DNA of 64,000 bases from SMWC01 sp045561055 (GCA_045561055.1 JBJKYL010000014.1:62001-126000), one strand, 5' to 3'. Counted from the first letter of the stretch, positions 26,083 to 35,014 are shown. Notes: generated from the letters alone by a model not told the origin. Numbers and translations are program-made.

Positions 26083-28668
26083 TTACTCATCCGATGAGTC
26101 TCGGTCCGCTTCTTTTGCTGGGGGTGTTGGTGCAGAAGAGTGCGGCTCTAGTGCTTCGGAGACAGGTTTGGACATGATTTCCCGAGCCGGTTCGGCAGTA
26201 GAAGGCGTTGCTTCATTGGTGGGTGCTGGTGGTGGGTTAACGGTAGGTTTATTTTTAGGCTTGTGTTTCGGTGGTCGCGCCCGTGCATCTGTTGCTGTGG
26301 TGTCAGTGTTTTTCCGTTTTTCGATGCCATCGGCCGCGCTTATTGCTGGTACGGCTATCGAAGGATTATTTTCCTCTCCAGCCGCCCGAGCGTCCATATG
26401 TGCTGTCCTTTTGTTTTGCTTCTCTGTTAATGCTTGGGTGCTTTGTTCGATAGTTGCTATATCATCGAGTTTCTCTTGCACTTGATTACTATCCGTTTGC
26501 TGTGTGCGTTTTTGACTGTCGACATTACCAGCTTGTTTCCGATTATCGTTCTGGCGTTGGTTTTCAGGTTGACGGTCTGGACGTTTCTTACGTTTACTAT
26601 CTTGGTTTCCGCCCGCTGATTCATTAGCTCTATTTTCGACCGTAGCGGTCTGATCGACGTTCTGGTTCTCGTCCTGGGTTTTGGTAGAACTCCGCCTTCG
26701 CCTCGAGCGACGGTTACGCGAGCTTCTGCTGCTACTATTACCACTATTTTTACCGCCACTCTTTTCGTCTGTGCTTTGCTCTTGGTTTTGTTTTGAGTCG
26801 CGTCGACTATTATTGCTACTCCTTGATTTTTTTTGGCCTTGGTTACGGCTACGATCCCGCTGATTACGGTCGTTTTGTGATCTACGACCCTGACTGCGTG
26901 CTGCGTTTCGCGATCGACCTCGGCGGGGACGTTGACCGGGATCTTTATCCTCTATCTTCGCGCCCGGCCACATCCAACCGAATAGCATCTGCCAGAGAGA
27001 TTGACTGCCCGATCGGCGTTGACGAGCTTTTTTTGGCTTCGCTTTTGGAAGGGGGGCGGGTGCTTGTGGCACAACGCTAGCTACGGCAGGTTGCTCCGGT
27101 CTGGTCTGCTTACGTTCGGATTTAACGACTTCGTTAACATCTTCTTTTCGCTCTACCTGCTTATAGCTAGTTGCTTGATTCTCAGGTCGATCTAGTTCGT
27201 CGTCTCGCACCCGCTTAATAGTGTAATTCGGTGTCTCTAAGTCGGGATTACCGACAAGAACGACTATTACGGCATTCTTATCTTGAATAGACTGTGCCCA
27301 ATCACGCTTTTCATTCAGAATATAGTTGCTAACATCGACTGGTAGTTGGACGATAATTTTCGATGTCCGTTCCTTTCGCGCTTCTTCACCTACTAGCCGC
27401 AGGATAGCAAGTGCTAGAGATTCAACGCTACGGATCTGACCGATACCGTTACAGCGTGGGCAGACTGATTGTGTTGCCTCTCCCAGCGATGGGCGAAGGC
27501 GTTGTCGAGACATCTCTAGTAACCCGAACCGCGAGATACGACCGATTTGAATACGTGCTCGATCATGAAGCGCTGCTTCTCGCAATTTATTCTCAACATC
27601 CCGCTGGTTGCGATGCGGGCCCATATCGATGAAATCGATGACGACTAGACCGCCAAGATCGCGTATGCGAAGTTGCCGAGCGATCTCTTCGGCCGCTTCC
27701 AAATTAGTTGTAAGTGCGGTTTCCTCAATATCGTCGCCCTTTGTCGCACGGGCGGAATTAATATCGATCGCCGTCAACGCCTCGGTATGATCGATAACAA
27801 TACTTCCACCCGACGGCAGTGAAACTGCGTGAGAGAAGGCAGTTTCGATCTGACTTTCGATCTGAAATCGAGTGAAGAGAGGAACCGCATCCTCGTAATG
27901 CTTTAGCTTACGAAGATTATGAGGCATTACTCGCTCTATAAAATCTTGAGCCTCCTCGTGAATAGTTTTTCCATCAACTAGGATTTCCCCGATCTCATTC
28001 GAGAAATGGTCGCGGATAGCGCGAACGATTGCATTGCCTTCTTGATAGATAAGAAAAGGTGCAGGACGTTTAACGACGACTTGCTTGATAGCTTCCCAGA
28101 TACTGAGGAGATAGTCGATATCCCAGCGGAGTTCGTCAATGCTACGTCCGACGCCCGCTGTACGTACGATGCAACCCATACCGTCCGGCGGGTCCAATTT
28201 GTCGAGCGAGTCACGAACGAGATCACGGTCCTCGCCTGTTATACGCCGAGATACCCCGCCTGCACGGGGGTTATTCGGCATGAGAACAAGGAAGCGTCCG
28301 GCGAGACTGACGAAAGTCGTCAGTGCTGCACCCTTGTTACCGCGTTCCTCTTTCTCTACCTGGACAACGATTTCTTGCCCGTCCTTAAGAACGTCTTTAA
28401 TCTGCACGCGCTCGTTCTTTTCTGGGCTGCGAACGAAGTATTCGCTAGATATCTCCTTGAGAGGTAGAAAGCCGTTGCGGTCGGTACCATAGTCTACGAA
28501 GGCAGCTTCGAGGCTGGGCTCTATTCTTGTAATACGCCCTTTGTAGATATTCGCTTTTCGTTGTTTTCGGGAAGCTATCTCGATATCAAGGTCGTAAAGT
28601 TTTTGGCCATCTACTATGGCTACGCGCAACTCCTCTTGCTGAGTTGCATTGACTAGCATTCGTTTCAT
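26083..28668 (-). CDS. rne: Ribonuclease E
   Basis: Essential single-strand endoribonuclease and degradosome scaffold. The protein begins MKRMLVNATQQEELRVA and contains an S1 domain (about 35-120), a 5'-sensor/RNase H-like region, the DNase I-like catalytic core with V-I-D-F-I-D-M, and the zinc-link CPRCNG near residue 405. A basic, Arg/Asn/Gln/Ser-rich tail follows. A hydrophobic-aromatic stretch (LWQMLFGWMWPG, about 555-570) probably forms the membrane-targeting amphipathic helix. Total about 861 residues, shorter than E. coli (1061) because the scaffold is shorter. An ATG at 28683 would add five residues. Confidence 0.96.
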   Translation of the reverse strand: MKRMLVNATQQEELRVAIVDGQKLYDLDIEIASRKQRKANIYKGRITRIEPSLEAAFVDYGTDRNGFLPLKEISSEYFVRSPEKNERVQIKDVLKDGQEIVVQVEKEERGNKGAALTTFVSLAGRFLVLMPNNPRAGGVSRRITGEDRDLVRDSLDKLDPPDGMGCIVRTAGVGRSIDELRWDIDYLLSIWEAIKQVVVKRPAPFLIYQEGNAIVRAIRDHFSNEIGEILVDGKTIHEEAQDFIERVMPHNLRKLKHYEDAVPLFTRFQIESQIETAFSHAVSLPSGGSIVIDHTEALTAIDINSARATKGDDIEETALTTNLEAAEEIARQLRIRDLGGLVVIDFIDMGPHRNQRDVENKLREAALHDRARIQIGRISRFGLLEMSRQRLRPSLGEATQSVCPRCNGIGQIRSVESLALAILRLVGEEARKERTSKIIVQLPVDVSNYILNEKRDWAQSIQDKNAVIVVLVGNPDLETPNYTIKRVRDDELDRPENQATSYKQVERKEDVNEVVKSERKQTRPEQPAVASVVPQAPAPLPKAKPKKARQRRSGSQSLWQMLFGWMWPGAKIEDKDPGQRPRRGRSRNAARSQGRRSQNDRNQRDRSRNQGQKKSRSSNNSRRDSKQNQEQSTDEKSGGKNSGNSSSRSSRNRRSRRRRSSTKTQDENQNVDQTATVENRANESAGGNQDSKRKKRPDRQPENQRQNDNRKQAGNVDSQKRTQQTDSNQVQEKLDDIATIEQSTQALTEKQNKRTAHMDARAAGEENNPSIAVPAISAADGIEKRKNTDTTATDARARPPKHKPKNKPTVNPPPAPTNEATPSTAEPAREIMSKPVSEALEPHSSAPTPPAKEADRDSSDE

Positions 28669-29036
28669 GATTTTTAAATCCATTGGCGGCGAGCCCGAAC
28701 CCGGGGCTAGCCAACGCGATCTGCGAGGCAGAGCAGCAGAGAGTTTGTATGTTTACTGACTGTGTCATAAATCTCGCCCAGGAAGCTGACCGCTCAATCT
28801 GTCACTACTAAAATCGCCTTGTAATCAGGAGATTTTGTGACAGAGAGCTATCGCCTGGTCTTAACCGCGGCTACCCTAAATACGGATCCGCCGACTATAA
28901 AGAACCTGTTTTGACGGTCTGATTTTCTAGTGACCGCCCCATCTTAGCTGGGCGTAGCATATTCTATCCGATACTATCGAGCCCATAACCTTACTATAGC
29001 ATAGACGTCTAACGTCTCAATTCCTCTTATTTAATA
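28669..29036. promoter_or_regulatory. Divergent rne/rluC leader region
   Basis: This 368-base stretch separates divergent rne (minus) and rluC (plus). No gene is visible. In other gammaproteobacteria the same rne-rluC spacer holds a long rne 5' leader through which RNase E controls its own mRNA. The most striking element is the hairpin at 28799-28843, listed separately. Promoters for both genes are expected here, but I could not place a convincing -35/-10 pair. Confidence 0.5.
28799..28843. promoter_or_regulatory. Long imperfect hairpin in the rne leader
   Basis: CTGTCAC at 28799-28805 pairs with GTGACAG at 28837-28843, and AAAATC at 28810-28815 pairs with GATTTT at 28831-28836, leaving a four-base bulge and a 15-base loop. 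It would form on either strand about 130 bases before the rne start. Its role as an autoregulatory RNase E element is inferred from its position. Confidence 0.4.
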
Positions 29037-30017
29037 ATGTCTATGACAACAGTAACCGGGTCGGTCTCCTATCAGGAAATAGCTTCAGAGCTGGTAGGTC
29101 AACGGCTTGATAACTTCCTTTTAAGGCAACTAAAGGGCGTGCCGCGTAGCCATGTATATAGATTGATTCGATCTGGGCAAGTACGAGTTAACAGTGGCAG
29201 GGTACGTGCAAGCTACAGGCTGAAACTTGATGACCGTGTCCGCATTCCGCCCGTCATGTTGCGCGCTTCCGCTGCAGCTCGGATCCCGGCAGAAGGATTT
29301 GGGTGGCTCGAGGCTAGAATTATTACTGAAGATTCTAGGCTTCTAGTACTTGATAAGCCGTCAGGAATGGTGGTCCATGCTGGTACTGGAGTGGACTTCG
29401 GCTGTATCGAAGCGCTGCGAAGCTTACGACCCCGGTGTAAAGCACTAGATCTGGTGCATCGGCTGGATCGCGGTACCTCCGGCTGCCTGCTAATTGCTAA
29501 GCGGCGAAGCGTACTGCGTAGCCTCCATGCGCTGATTCGCGATAATGGTATGAAAAAGCGCTATCTGACGCTGCTGAAGGGATCTTGGCAGCATGGTCAG
29601 GTAGACGTTAATGCGCCCTTGTCAATTAGGCGCCAATCGAATGGTGAGAGTTTCGCTGCCGTGGAAAAATCCGGAAAGGTAGCGTTAAGCCGATTCCGGG
29701 TAATTGAGAATTACGGCTCGCGTGCCACATTAATGGAAATCTCAATCGCGACGGGGAGAACACATCAGATTCGAGCTCATGCCGCACATATGGGTCATCC
29801 GGTAGTGGGAGATGATCGTTACGGAGATGACGAGTGTAACAAGGAATTCAGTAAGTTCGGTCTTAATCGTATATTTCTTCATGCTCACGCTATCGGCTTT
29901 GTCTGGCCGGATAGCGGTGAGGAGTTCATGGCAAGTTCTCCCTTACCGGACGAGCTCAGAGCAATTCAGTTGCGGCTCGAGTCCAGAGGGTCGAGATTGA
30001 GATCACGCAGAATTTGA
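29037..30017 (+). CDS. rluC: 23S rRNA pseudouridine synthase RluC
   Basis: RluA-family enzyme that isomerises uridines in 23S rRNA (955, 2504 and 2580 in E. coli). The 326-residue protein has an N-terminal S4 RNA-binding domain (about 20-75, with P-R-S-H-V-Y-R-L-I-R-S-G-Q-V-R-V-N), the catalytic motif HRLDRGTSG with Asp144, and the later TGRTHQIRAHAA motif. It is divergent from rne, the usual position of rluC. The last 52 bases overlap the convergent maf gene. Confidence 0.93.
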   Translation: MSMTTVTGSVSYQEIASELVGQRLDNFLLRQLKGVPRSHVYRLIRSGQVRVNSGRVRASYRLKLDDRVRIPPVMLRASAAARIPAEGFGWLEARIITEDSRLLVLDKPSGMVVHAGTGVDFGCIEALRSLRPRCKALDLVHRLDRGTSGCLLIAKRRSVLRSLHALIRDNGMKKRYLTLLKGSWQHGQVDVNAPLSIRRQSNGESFAAVEKSGKVALSRFRVIENYGSRATLMEISIATGRTHQIRAHAAHMGHPVVGDDRYGDDECNKEFSKFGLNRIFLHAHAIGFVWPDSGEEFMASSPLPDELRAIQLRLESRGSRLRSRRI

Positions 30018-30565
30018 GCTAGCCGGATCAATGGCAAGCCGAGAAGTGCGGTAGGATCTTCAGACCGAATGGAGCGAAAAAGCGAAATTCCGAGGCCCTC
30101 TGCCTTGAATCCGCCCGCGCAGTCGTACGGCTGTTCGAGCCTGAGATAGAGGTTCAGTTGTTCGCGTGGAAGCGTAAGAAAATCTACATCAGTACGATCT
30201 AAGCTATGTATAGCCTGCCCAGAATTGGTGACGAATACGGTGACTGCAGTACTAAAGACCACTGTTTGACCCTGGCAGTCGTCGAGCTGCTGCAACGCAG
30301 TTTCGTGGTCGCCGGGCTTTCTTAGCAGGTCACCGTTTAAAGCTGCTACCTGATCTGCGCCGATAATGATTTCGGTAGCGTTGTCGTTCGGGTCTATGAT
30401 GGCGCGTGCTTTGGCTGTTGCTAGCCTTGTTGCGAGCTTGGCGGCGTCCTCATTTTCTCGTGCGCTCTCGTCAACGCTTATTGCACGTATATCAAACGGT
30501 AGGCCTAACCGCTTCAGAAGCTGGCGTCTGTAGGGTGAGGTTGATGCAAGTATCAGGCGGGCCAT
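29966..30565 (-). CDS. yceF: Maf/YceF-family nucleotide pyrophosphatase
   Basis: Maf-like enzymes hydrolyse modified nucleoside triphosphates; the YceF subgroup prefers 7-methyl-GTP. The 199-residue protein begins LILASTSPYRRQLLKRLG and has E-I-I-I-G-A-D-Q-V, RKPGD and G-G-F-K-A-E-G, all typical, with the internal KPGD loop expected of YceF. It is convergent with rluC (52-base overlap at the 3' ends) and divergent from yceD. Substrate choice is inferred from subgroup and neighbourhood. Confidence 0.88.
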   Translation of the reverse strand: MARLILASTSPYRRQLLKRLGLPFDIRAISVDESARENEDAAKLATRLATAKARAIIDPNDNATEIIIGADQVAALNGDLLRKPGDHETALQQLDDCQGQTVVFSTAVTVFVTNSGQAIHSLDRTDVDFLTLPREQLNLYLRLEQPYDCAGGFKAEGLGISLFRSIRSEDPTALLGLPLIRLAQILRDLNLDPLDSSRN

Positions 30566-30639
30566 AGGCTCTCCGAGAATGTGAATATGTAACTATCGGT
30601 TTTGACAGTGGAAAGTCTTATACCTATCATAGTTAGATT

Positions 30640-31116
30640 ATGCCTGCCCCGTTGTTCGCTTGGTACAGTATGTACGATCTGAACGCCCTAGCGGAGCGTG
30701 AGGCGGTTTTGAACGGTAAAATTCAGCTGAGAAAGCTTACTCGGCTTCGTGAAATGCTGTATTCAGACCGGGGAAGTATTGAGGTAAGCTTAAAGTTCCA
30801 TCAACATGCTATTACCTCCGTTGCGGTGGAGCTAACGTTTGAGGCTAATCTAGAGCTTATTTGCCAGCGCTGCCTGGAGCCGTTAGCACAAAATGTATGC
30901 GAGTTAGTGTCTCTAGTGCTACTCGATGCGGTATTGGATAAAAGCAAAACGGCCCAGGAACAAGAGGTAGTGGTTTTGAGTAAAGGAAAGTTCAATCCGG
31001 TTGTCTTGATCGAGGATGAATTAATTGTTTCGTTACCTATAATTCCTCGACATGTAGATATTAGTGAATGTGGAAATATTGCCGAGACCCTGGTGGGGTT
31101 TGCTCCCGACCACTAG
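30640..31116 (+). CDS. yceD: DUF177/YceD-family protein
   Basis: YceD (DUF177) proteins almost always lie just before rpmF; they are linked to 23S rRNA accumulation, but the biochemical role is unclear. The 158-residue protein shows the conserved L-I-C-Q-R-C-L-E-P-L motif near residue 85 and the acidic I-E-D-E-L-I-V-S-L-P stretch. The first ATG at 30640 is retained; ATG at 30670 is an alternative. Same strand as rpmF, which starts 50 bases later. Confidence 0.86.
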   Translation: MPAPLFAWYSMYDLNALAEREAVLNGKIQLRKLTRLREMLYSDRGSIEVSLKFHQHAITSVAVELTFEANLELICQRCLEPLAQNVCELVSLVLLDAVLDKSKTAQEQEVVVLSKGKFNPVVLIEDELIVSLPIIPRHVDISECGNIAETLVGFAPDH

Positions 31117-31165
31117 ACTGGCGTGACTGTTCCGACCCAGAGAAATCGCTGAGGAGACATCGAAA

Positions 31166-31363
31166 ATGGCTGTTCAAAAAGGGCGAAAGACGCCTTCCAG
31201 ACGGGATATGCGTCGTTCGCACGACAAGCTTAAGGGTCCAACGTTGTCGGTGGATTCGAGTACGGGTGAAACCCATCGGCGGCACCACGTTACTACTGAG
31301 GGGTATTATCGCGGTCGTAAGGTCTTAGATATTCCTATTCCTGTAGAGGAAGAGGAAGATTAG
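31166..31363 (+). CDS. rpmF: 50S ribosomal protein L32
   Basis: The 65-residue product begins MAVQKGRKTPSRRDMRRSHD, characteristic of bacterial L32, and has H-R-R-H-H-V-T near the middle. It is the zinc-less type with no paired cysteines. An acidic tail (VEEEED) closes the protein. It lies in the conserved yceD-rpmF-plsX order. Confidence 0.97.
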   Translation: MAVQKGRKTPSRRDMRRSHDKLKGPTLSVDSSTGETHRRHHVTTEGYYRGRKVLDIPIPVEEEED

Positions 31364-31417
31364 GGATATTACGTCGGGGTCTGTTCCGGGCGCGGTTTTA
31401 TTTCCAGTGTTACTCTA

Positions 31418-32446
31418 ATGACTCGCAAAGTCACAATTGCGCTTGATGCCATGGGAGGCGATAGTGGTCCCGACCCAATCATCCCCGCGGCTTTAGCGAT
31501 TTTGGAAAGACAGGATTCCGTAAATTTATCTCTGGTCGGATTGCCCGAAACTCTCGAGGTCGCTCGAAAAGCGGTAAGCGAGAAAAATTCACCCCGGCTG
31601 CGCTTGATCGCTGCTCCTGAAGTCGTGACGATGACGGATCATCCTGCTGAAGCTCTTCGTCGAAAGAAGAAGTCCTCTTTGCGGCTTGCAATTCAGGAAG
31701 TAAAGGATGGGCGTGCCGATGCGTGTGTCAGTGCTGGAAATACCGGAGCGCTCATGGCTATGGCACGGCACGTGCTAAAGACTCTGCCTGGGATTGATCG
31801 CCCAGCGATTATCTCAGCAATTCCGGGTATCAATAATCCTTCTTTTATGCTGGATCTTGGCGCCAATATCGGTTGTACCGCTCAACATCTTTTTCAGTTT
31901 GCGCTTATGGGCTCGGTGGTCGCTAAAGATATGTTAAATCTAAAATGTCCCAGCGTCGGTCTTTTGAACGTTGGCGAAGAAGATGTTAAGGGTAACGAAG
32001 TTGTTAGAGAGGCTGGGGAACTATTAGCAAGAAGCGGGCTGAACTATATAGGTTTTGTAGAAGGGAACGACATATTTAAGGATAAAGCTAACGTGATCGT
32101 TAGCGATGGCTTTGTCGGAAACGTAGCGCTTAAAACTATGGAGGGCGTTGCTAGTATGATTGGTACTTATCTTCGCGAAGAGTTTCAAAGAGATCCGCTG
32201 CGTAAACTCCAAGGGATAGCGGCTAGCCCAGCCTTGCGTGCGCTTCGCGGCCGGCTAGACTCTCGTCGTTATAATGGTGCGAGCCTAGTGGGGTTAAACG
32301 GGGTTGTCATAAAAAGTCATGGAAGCGCTGATAAATTCTCGTTTGAGGCGGCTGTTAGCATGGCGATCATTGAAGCGCGCAAAGGTGTGCCGTTACAGAT
32401 TGGAAAGCTAGTAGAGGAACAATCAGCATTATGTATTCGCGGATAA
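31418..32446 (+). CDS. plsX: Phosphate acyltransferase PlsX
   Basis: Converts acyl-ACP to acyl-phosphate at the start of phospholipid synthesis. The 342-residue protein begins T-I-A-L-D-A-M-G-G-D-S-G-P and shows SAGNTGALMA, P-A-I-I-S-A-I-P, L-L-N-V-G-E-E-D-V-K-G-N-E and S-D-G-F-V-G-N-V-A-L-K, all family blocks. It follows rpmF by 54 bases and overlaps fabH by 16 bases. Confidence 0.97.
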   Translation: MTRKVTIALDAMGGDSGPDPIIPAALAILERQDSVNLSLVGLPETLEVARKAVSEKNSPRLRLIAAPEVVTMTDHPAEALRRKKKSSLRLAIQEVKDGRADACVSAGNTGALMAMARHVLKTLPGIDRPAIISAIPGINNPSFMLDLGANIGCTAQHLFQFALMGSVVAKDMLNLKCPSVGLLNVGEEDVKGNEVVREAGELLARSGLNYIGFVEGNDIFKDKANVIVSDGFVGNVALKTMEGVASMIGTYLREEFQRDPLRKLQGIAASPALRALRGRLDSRRYNGASLVGLNGVVIKSHGSADKFSFEAAVSMAIIEARKGVPLQIGKLVEEQSALCIRG

Positions 32447-33390
32447 CCGGAACTGGTAGATACCTTCCCGAGAGAGTTCTAACTAACGACGATTTGGAGG
32501 GGATGCTCGAAACCTCGGCCGAGTGGATTCGGACTCGAACCGGAATAGAGCAACGTCATATCGCGGCGGATCATGAGTCTACTAGCGATTTGGCCTATCA
32601 TGCTTGCCTAGCTGCTATGAAGGCGGCAGAGTTAGAGCCGCAAGATATTGATATGATCGTTGTGGGTACCTGTACTCCTGATCTTGTATTTCCTAATGTC
32701 GCTTGTATTTTGCAGGAACGCTTGGGCATTTGTGATGGGCCTGCGTTCAGTGTAGAGGCGGCATGCAGTGGGTTTTTGTATGCATTTACGATAGCGGACC
32801 AGTTCATTCGCGCTGGGTCAGTTCGACGCGCTCTCGTTGTGGGGGCAGAGACTCTATCGCGAATTCAAGATTGGAAAGACCGCGAAACCTGCATCTTGTT
32901 TGGCGATGGCGCGGGCGCAGTAATATTAGAAGCGGACGACCAGCCGGGAGTGATGTATTCGAGCCTGGGTGCTGATGGAAAATACAAGGATTTGTTATAT
33001 GTCGAACCGGAGCTTTCACGCAAGTCAACTGTACTTGACGAGTTACACGTTCGGATGAATGGTAATGAGGTATTTAAGGTTGCCGTTCGTACGCTGGAAC
33101 GTATGGTTGACCAGGTAGTAGAAGATAACGATATTAAGCGGGGTGATATCGACTGGTTAATTCCTCATCAGGCTAATCTCCGAATCATCAAAGCAACTGC
33201 AAAACGTCTAAAGATGCCGATGGAACAAGTTGTACAGACAATTGCCGATCACGGAAATACTTCTGCGGCATCCGTTCCGATCGCTCTAGATACGGCGGTT
33301 CGTGACAATCGTATACAACGTGGCGATTTGCTGCTGCTGGAAGCGTTCGGTGGTGGCTTCACTTGGGGCGCTAGTTTGGTCCGCTATTGA
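32431..33390 (+). CDS. fabH: 3-oxoacyl-[acyl-carrier-protein] synthase III (FabH)
   Basis: Starts fatty-acid chains by condensing acetyl-CoA with malonyl-ACP. The 319-residue protein has the triad Cys112 (EAACSGFLYA), His246 (IPHQANLRI) and Asn276 (DHGNTSAAS), and E-W-I-x-x-R-T-G-I near residue 32. It overlaps plsX by 16 bases. In E. coli fabD, fabG and acpP come next; here the cluster ends and a gap leads to an unrelated L,D-transpeptidase gene. Confidence 0.96.
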   Translation: MYSRITGTGRYLPERVLTNDDLEGMLETSAEWIRTRTGIEQRHIAADHESTSDLAYHACLAAMKAAELEPQDIDMIVVGTCTPDLVFPNVACILQERLGICDGPAFSVEAACSGFLYAFTIADQFIRAGSVRRALVVGAETLSRIQDWKDRETCILFGDGAGAVILEADDQPGVMYSSLGADGKYKDLLYVEPELSRKSTVLDELHVRMNGNEVFKVAVRTLERMVDQVVEDNDIKRGDIDWLIPHQANLRIIKATAKRLKMPMEQVVQTIADHGNTSAASVPIALDTAVRDNRIQRGDLLLLEAFGGGFTWGASLVRY

Positions 33391-33686
33391 AGCCGGAGGT
33401 GCAGGTCTGATTATTGTCCGTCAGATAATAGATCGGATCGTTCTTCCTACAAGTTTAAGTATAGACTGATATTGATTCATCAAATTCTTCAGTTTCTAAT
33501 ACATATATAGCGCTAGTGAGTTAGCTCAAAATAGACGATGTGGTCGCAACTGTTCTGAGTGGCCGCTAGAGCTTCTCCATTTCAGTAAGATAAAGGTGTT
33601 GGTCAATATAGTTCTAATTCGTAACTTGGCCAGGGTACGGGCTTACACATACCTGATAACCTCGAATGTGTGTACTATTTAGGTGT

Positions 33687-34601
33687 ATGGGTAGATTCTT
33701 CAGAGCACTTCTAGTACTAGCTGCCGCTAGTAGAGCATATGCGCTCGAGTTTCCCCTTTCCGCCGATAGTCAAGTTGTTGGTGAGGACCAGGTAATCGTC
33801 GCGAAATATGAAGATACGTTCGTCAAGATCGCTCGTATCTACGACCTTGGTTTCAACGAACTGGTTCAGGCTAATCCTGATGTCAGTCCCTGGTTACCAG
33901 GAGAAGGGACGGAGATCGTGTTGCCGACGAGGTTTGTGTTACCACAGGCGCTACGAACTGGAATAGTGATCAATCTGCCGGAACTCAGGTTGTATTATTA
34001 CCCTGACGGTGAATCCGGGCGAGTGATTACCCACCCGATTAGTATTGGTCGTCAGGAATGGCGAACGCCTCTAGGTTCGACTCGTGTTTCTCGTAAGGCC
34101 GAGAATCCGACTTGGTATCCGCCTCAGTCGATTCGCGATGAGCGCGCCTCGCAGAATAGACCGTTGGAAGCAATCGTCCCGCCCGGACCGGATAATCCTC
34201 TTGGGAATCACGCGCTATATCTGGCACTCCCCGGTTATCTGATTCATGGTACGAACATGCCAGCGGGTCTTGGTATGCGGGTGACGCATGGGTGTATTCG
34301 TATGTTCCCGGAAGATATCGAATCACTATATGAAGACATTCCTATTGGTACGTCGGTACGGATAGTAAACCAACCGGTCAAACTCGGCCGGAATGGTGCT
34401 AGCTTCTATCTGGAAGCACATCCGTTTTTAGAAGAAGAGCTCCATAACGACGAAATGTCTATCATGACTGCGCTGACACGGGCATACGTTGCCGCAGTTG
34501 GAGAAGGTGAGGGCGCCGGCTTCGATTGGGAGACAGCAGAGCGCGTAGTTTTAGGTTTCAGCGGTGTCCCCGAGCTTGTTTCTTCCGTTTCCCCGCTATA
34601 G
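33687..34601 (+). CDS. L,D-transpeptidase with LysM-like N-terminal domain
   Basis: Periplasmic YkuD-type enzyme, likely to form 3-3 peptidoglycan crosslinks or attach a lipoprotein to the wall. From ATG 33687 (304 residues) it has a signal peptide (about 1-20, ending ASRAYA) and a LysM-like segment (about 36-82). The YkuD domain carries the catalytic THGCIRM (His201, Cys203). A lysine-poor tail follows. An upstream ATG at 33666 would place seven residues before the signal peptide and seems less likely. A major OprI-like lipoprotein gene lies next door on the other strand, making it a plausible anchoring substrate (inference). Confidence 0.88.
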   Translation: MGRFFRALLVLAAASRAYALEFPLSADSQVVGEDQVIVAKYEDTFVKIARIYDLGFNELVQANPDVSPWLPGEGTEIVLPTRFVLPQALRTGIVINLPELRLYYYPDGESGRVITHPISIGRQEWRTPLGSTRVSRKAENPTWYPPQSIRDERASQNRPLEAIVPPGPDNPLGNHALYLALPGYLIHGTNMPAGLGMRVTHGCIRMFPEDIESLYEDIPIGTSVRIVNQPVKLGRNGASFYLEAHPFLEEELHNDEMSIMTALTRAYVAAVGEGEGAGFDWETAERVVLGFSGVPELVSSVSPL

Positions 34602-34641
34602 AACGAGACCTTTTTTCTCTGCTATTTCTCAAGCTAGAGAC

Positions 34642-34674
34642 AAAAAAAAGCCGTTAGCAACGCGTACTAACGGC
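34642..34674 (-). terminator. Rho-independent terminator for the alanine-zipper lipoprotein gene
   Basis: A perfect 8-bp stem (GCCGTTAG at 34650-34657 with CTAACGGC at 34667-34674) has a 9-base loop. On the minus strand it is followed at once by eight T (34642-34649). It sits about 20 bases past the lipoprotein stop, as expected for a highly expressed short mRNA. Confidence 0.92.
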
Positions 34675-34692
34675 GATTATTCGGTTTGTTAG

Positions 34693-34977
34693 TTATTTCT
34701 GAGTTGTTGCTTCGAACATGCGATCGACCTTTTCATTGGTCGCATCACAGCAGGCTTGAGCAGCATTTGCTGCGGAGAGTGCCTGATTCGCAGTGCTCTG
34801 GGCTCCTGACGCCATTGCTTGTGCTTCATCTGCCTGACGTTGCGCAGCTTCTGCCGTGCTCTGAGCGTTGTTTGCAATTGCCTGAACTGCATCAAGTTGT
34901 TCCTGAGTGATTGTCGCGCACCCAGTGGAAATTACTAGGACAGTAAAGAGCGCGCCTAGCTGAATTTTTCTGAACAT
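34693..34977 (-). CDS. OprI-like alanine-zipper outer-membrane lipoprotein
   Basis: The 94-residue product has a signal peptide with lipobox V-I-S-T-G-C (lipid-modified Cys20). Then comes a run of alanine-rich heptads (A-N-N-A-Q-S-T-A-E-A-A...) forming the coiled coil seen in Pseudomonas OprI and E. coli Lpp, and a C-terminal lysine that could be linked to peptidoglycan. Two adjacent cysteines near residue 75 (Q-A-C-C-D) are unusual for this group. It has its own AGGGGAAA ribosome site, promoter and terminator, consistent with an abundant single-gene transcript. Confidence 0.87.
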   Translation of the reverse strand: MFRKIQLGALFTVLVISTGCATITQEQLDAVQAIANNAQSTAEAAQRQADEAQAMASGAQSTANQALSAANAAQACCDATNEKVDRMFEATTQK

Positions 34978-35014
34978 AGAGTTTCCCCTGACTGATAAAG
35001 ATAAACCGTTACCA

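Noticed and set aside
26168..26485. Several plus-strand frames opposite the rne tail
   Set aside because: Produced by the low-complexity Arg/Asn/Ser-rich codons of RNase E; no independent evidence.
33391..33686. 296-base gap between fabH and the L,D-transpeptidase
   Set aside because: Searched by eye for fabD remnants, RNA genes and terminators; nothing convincing.
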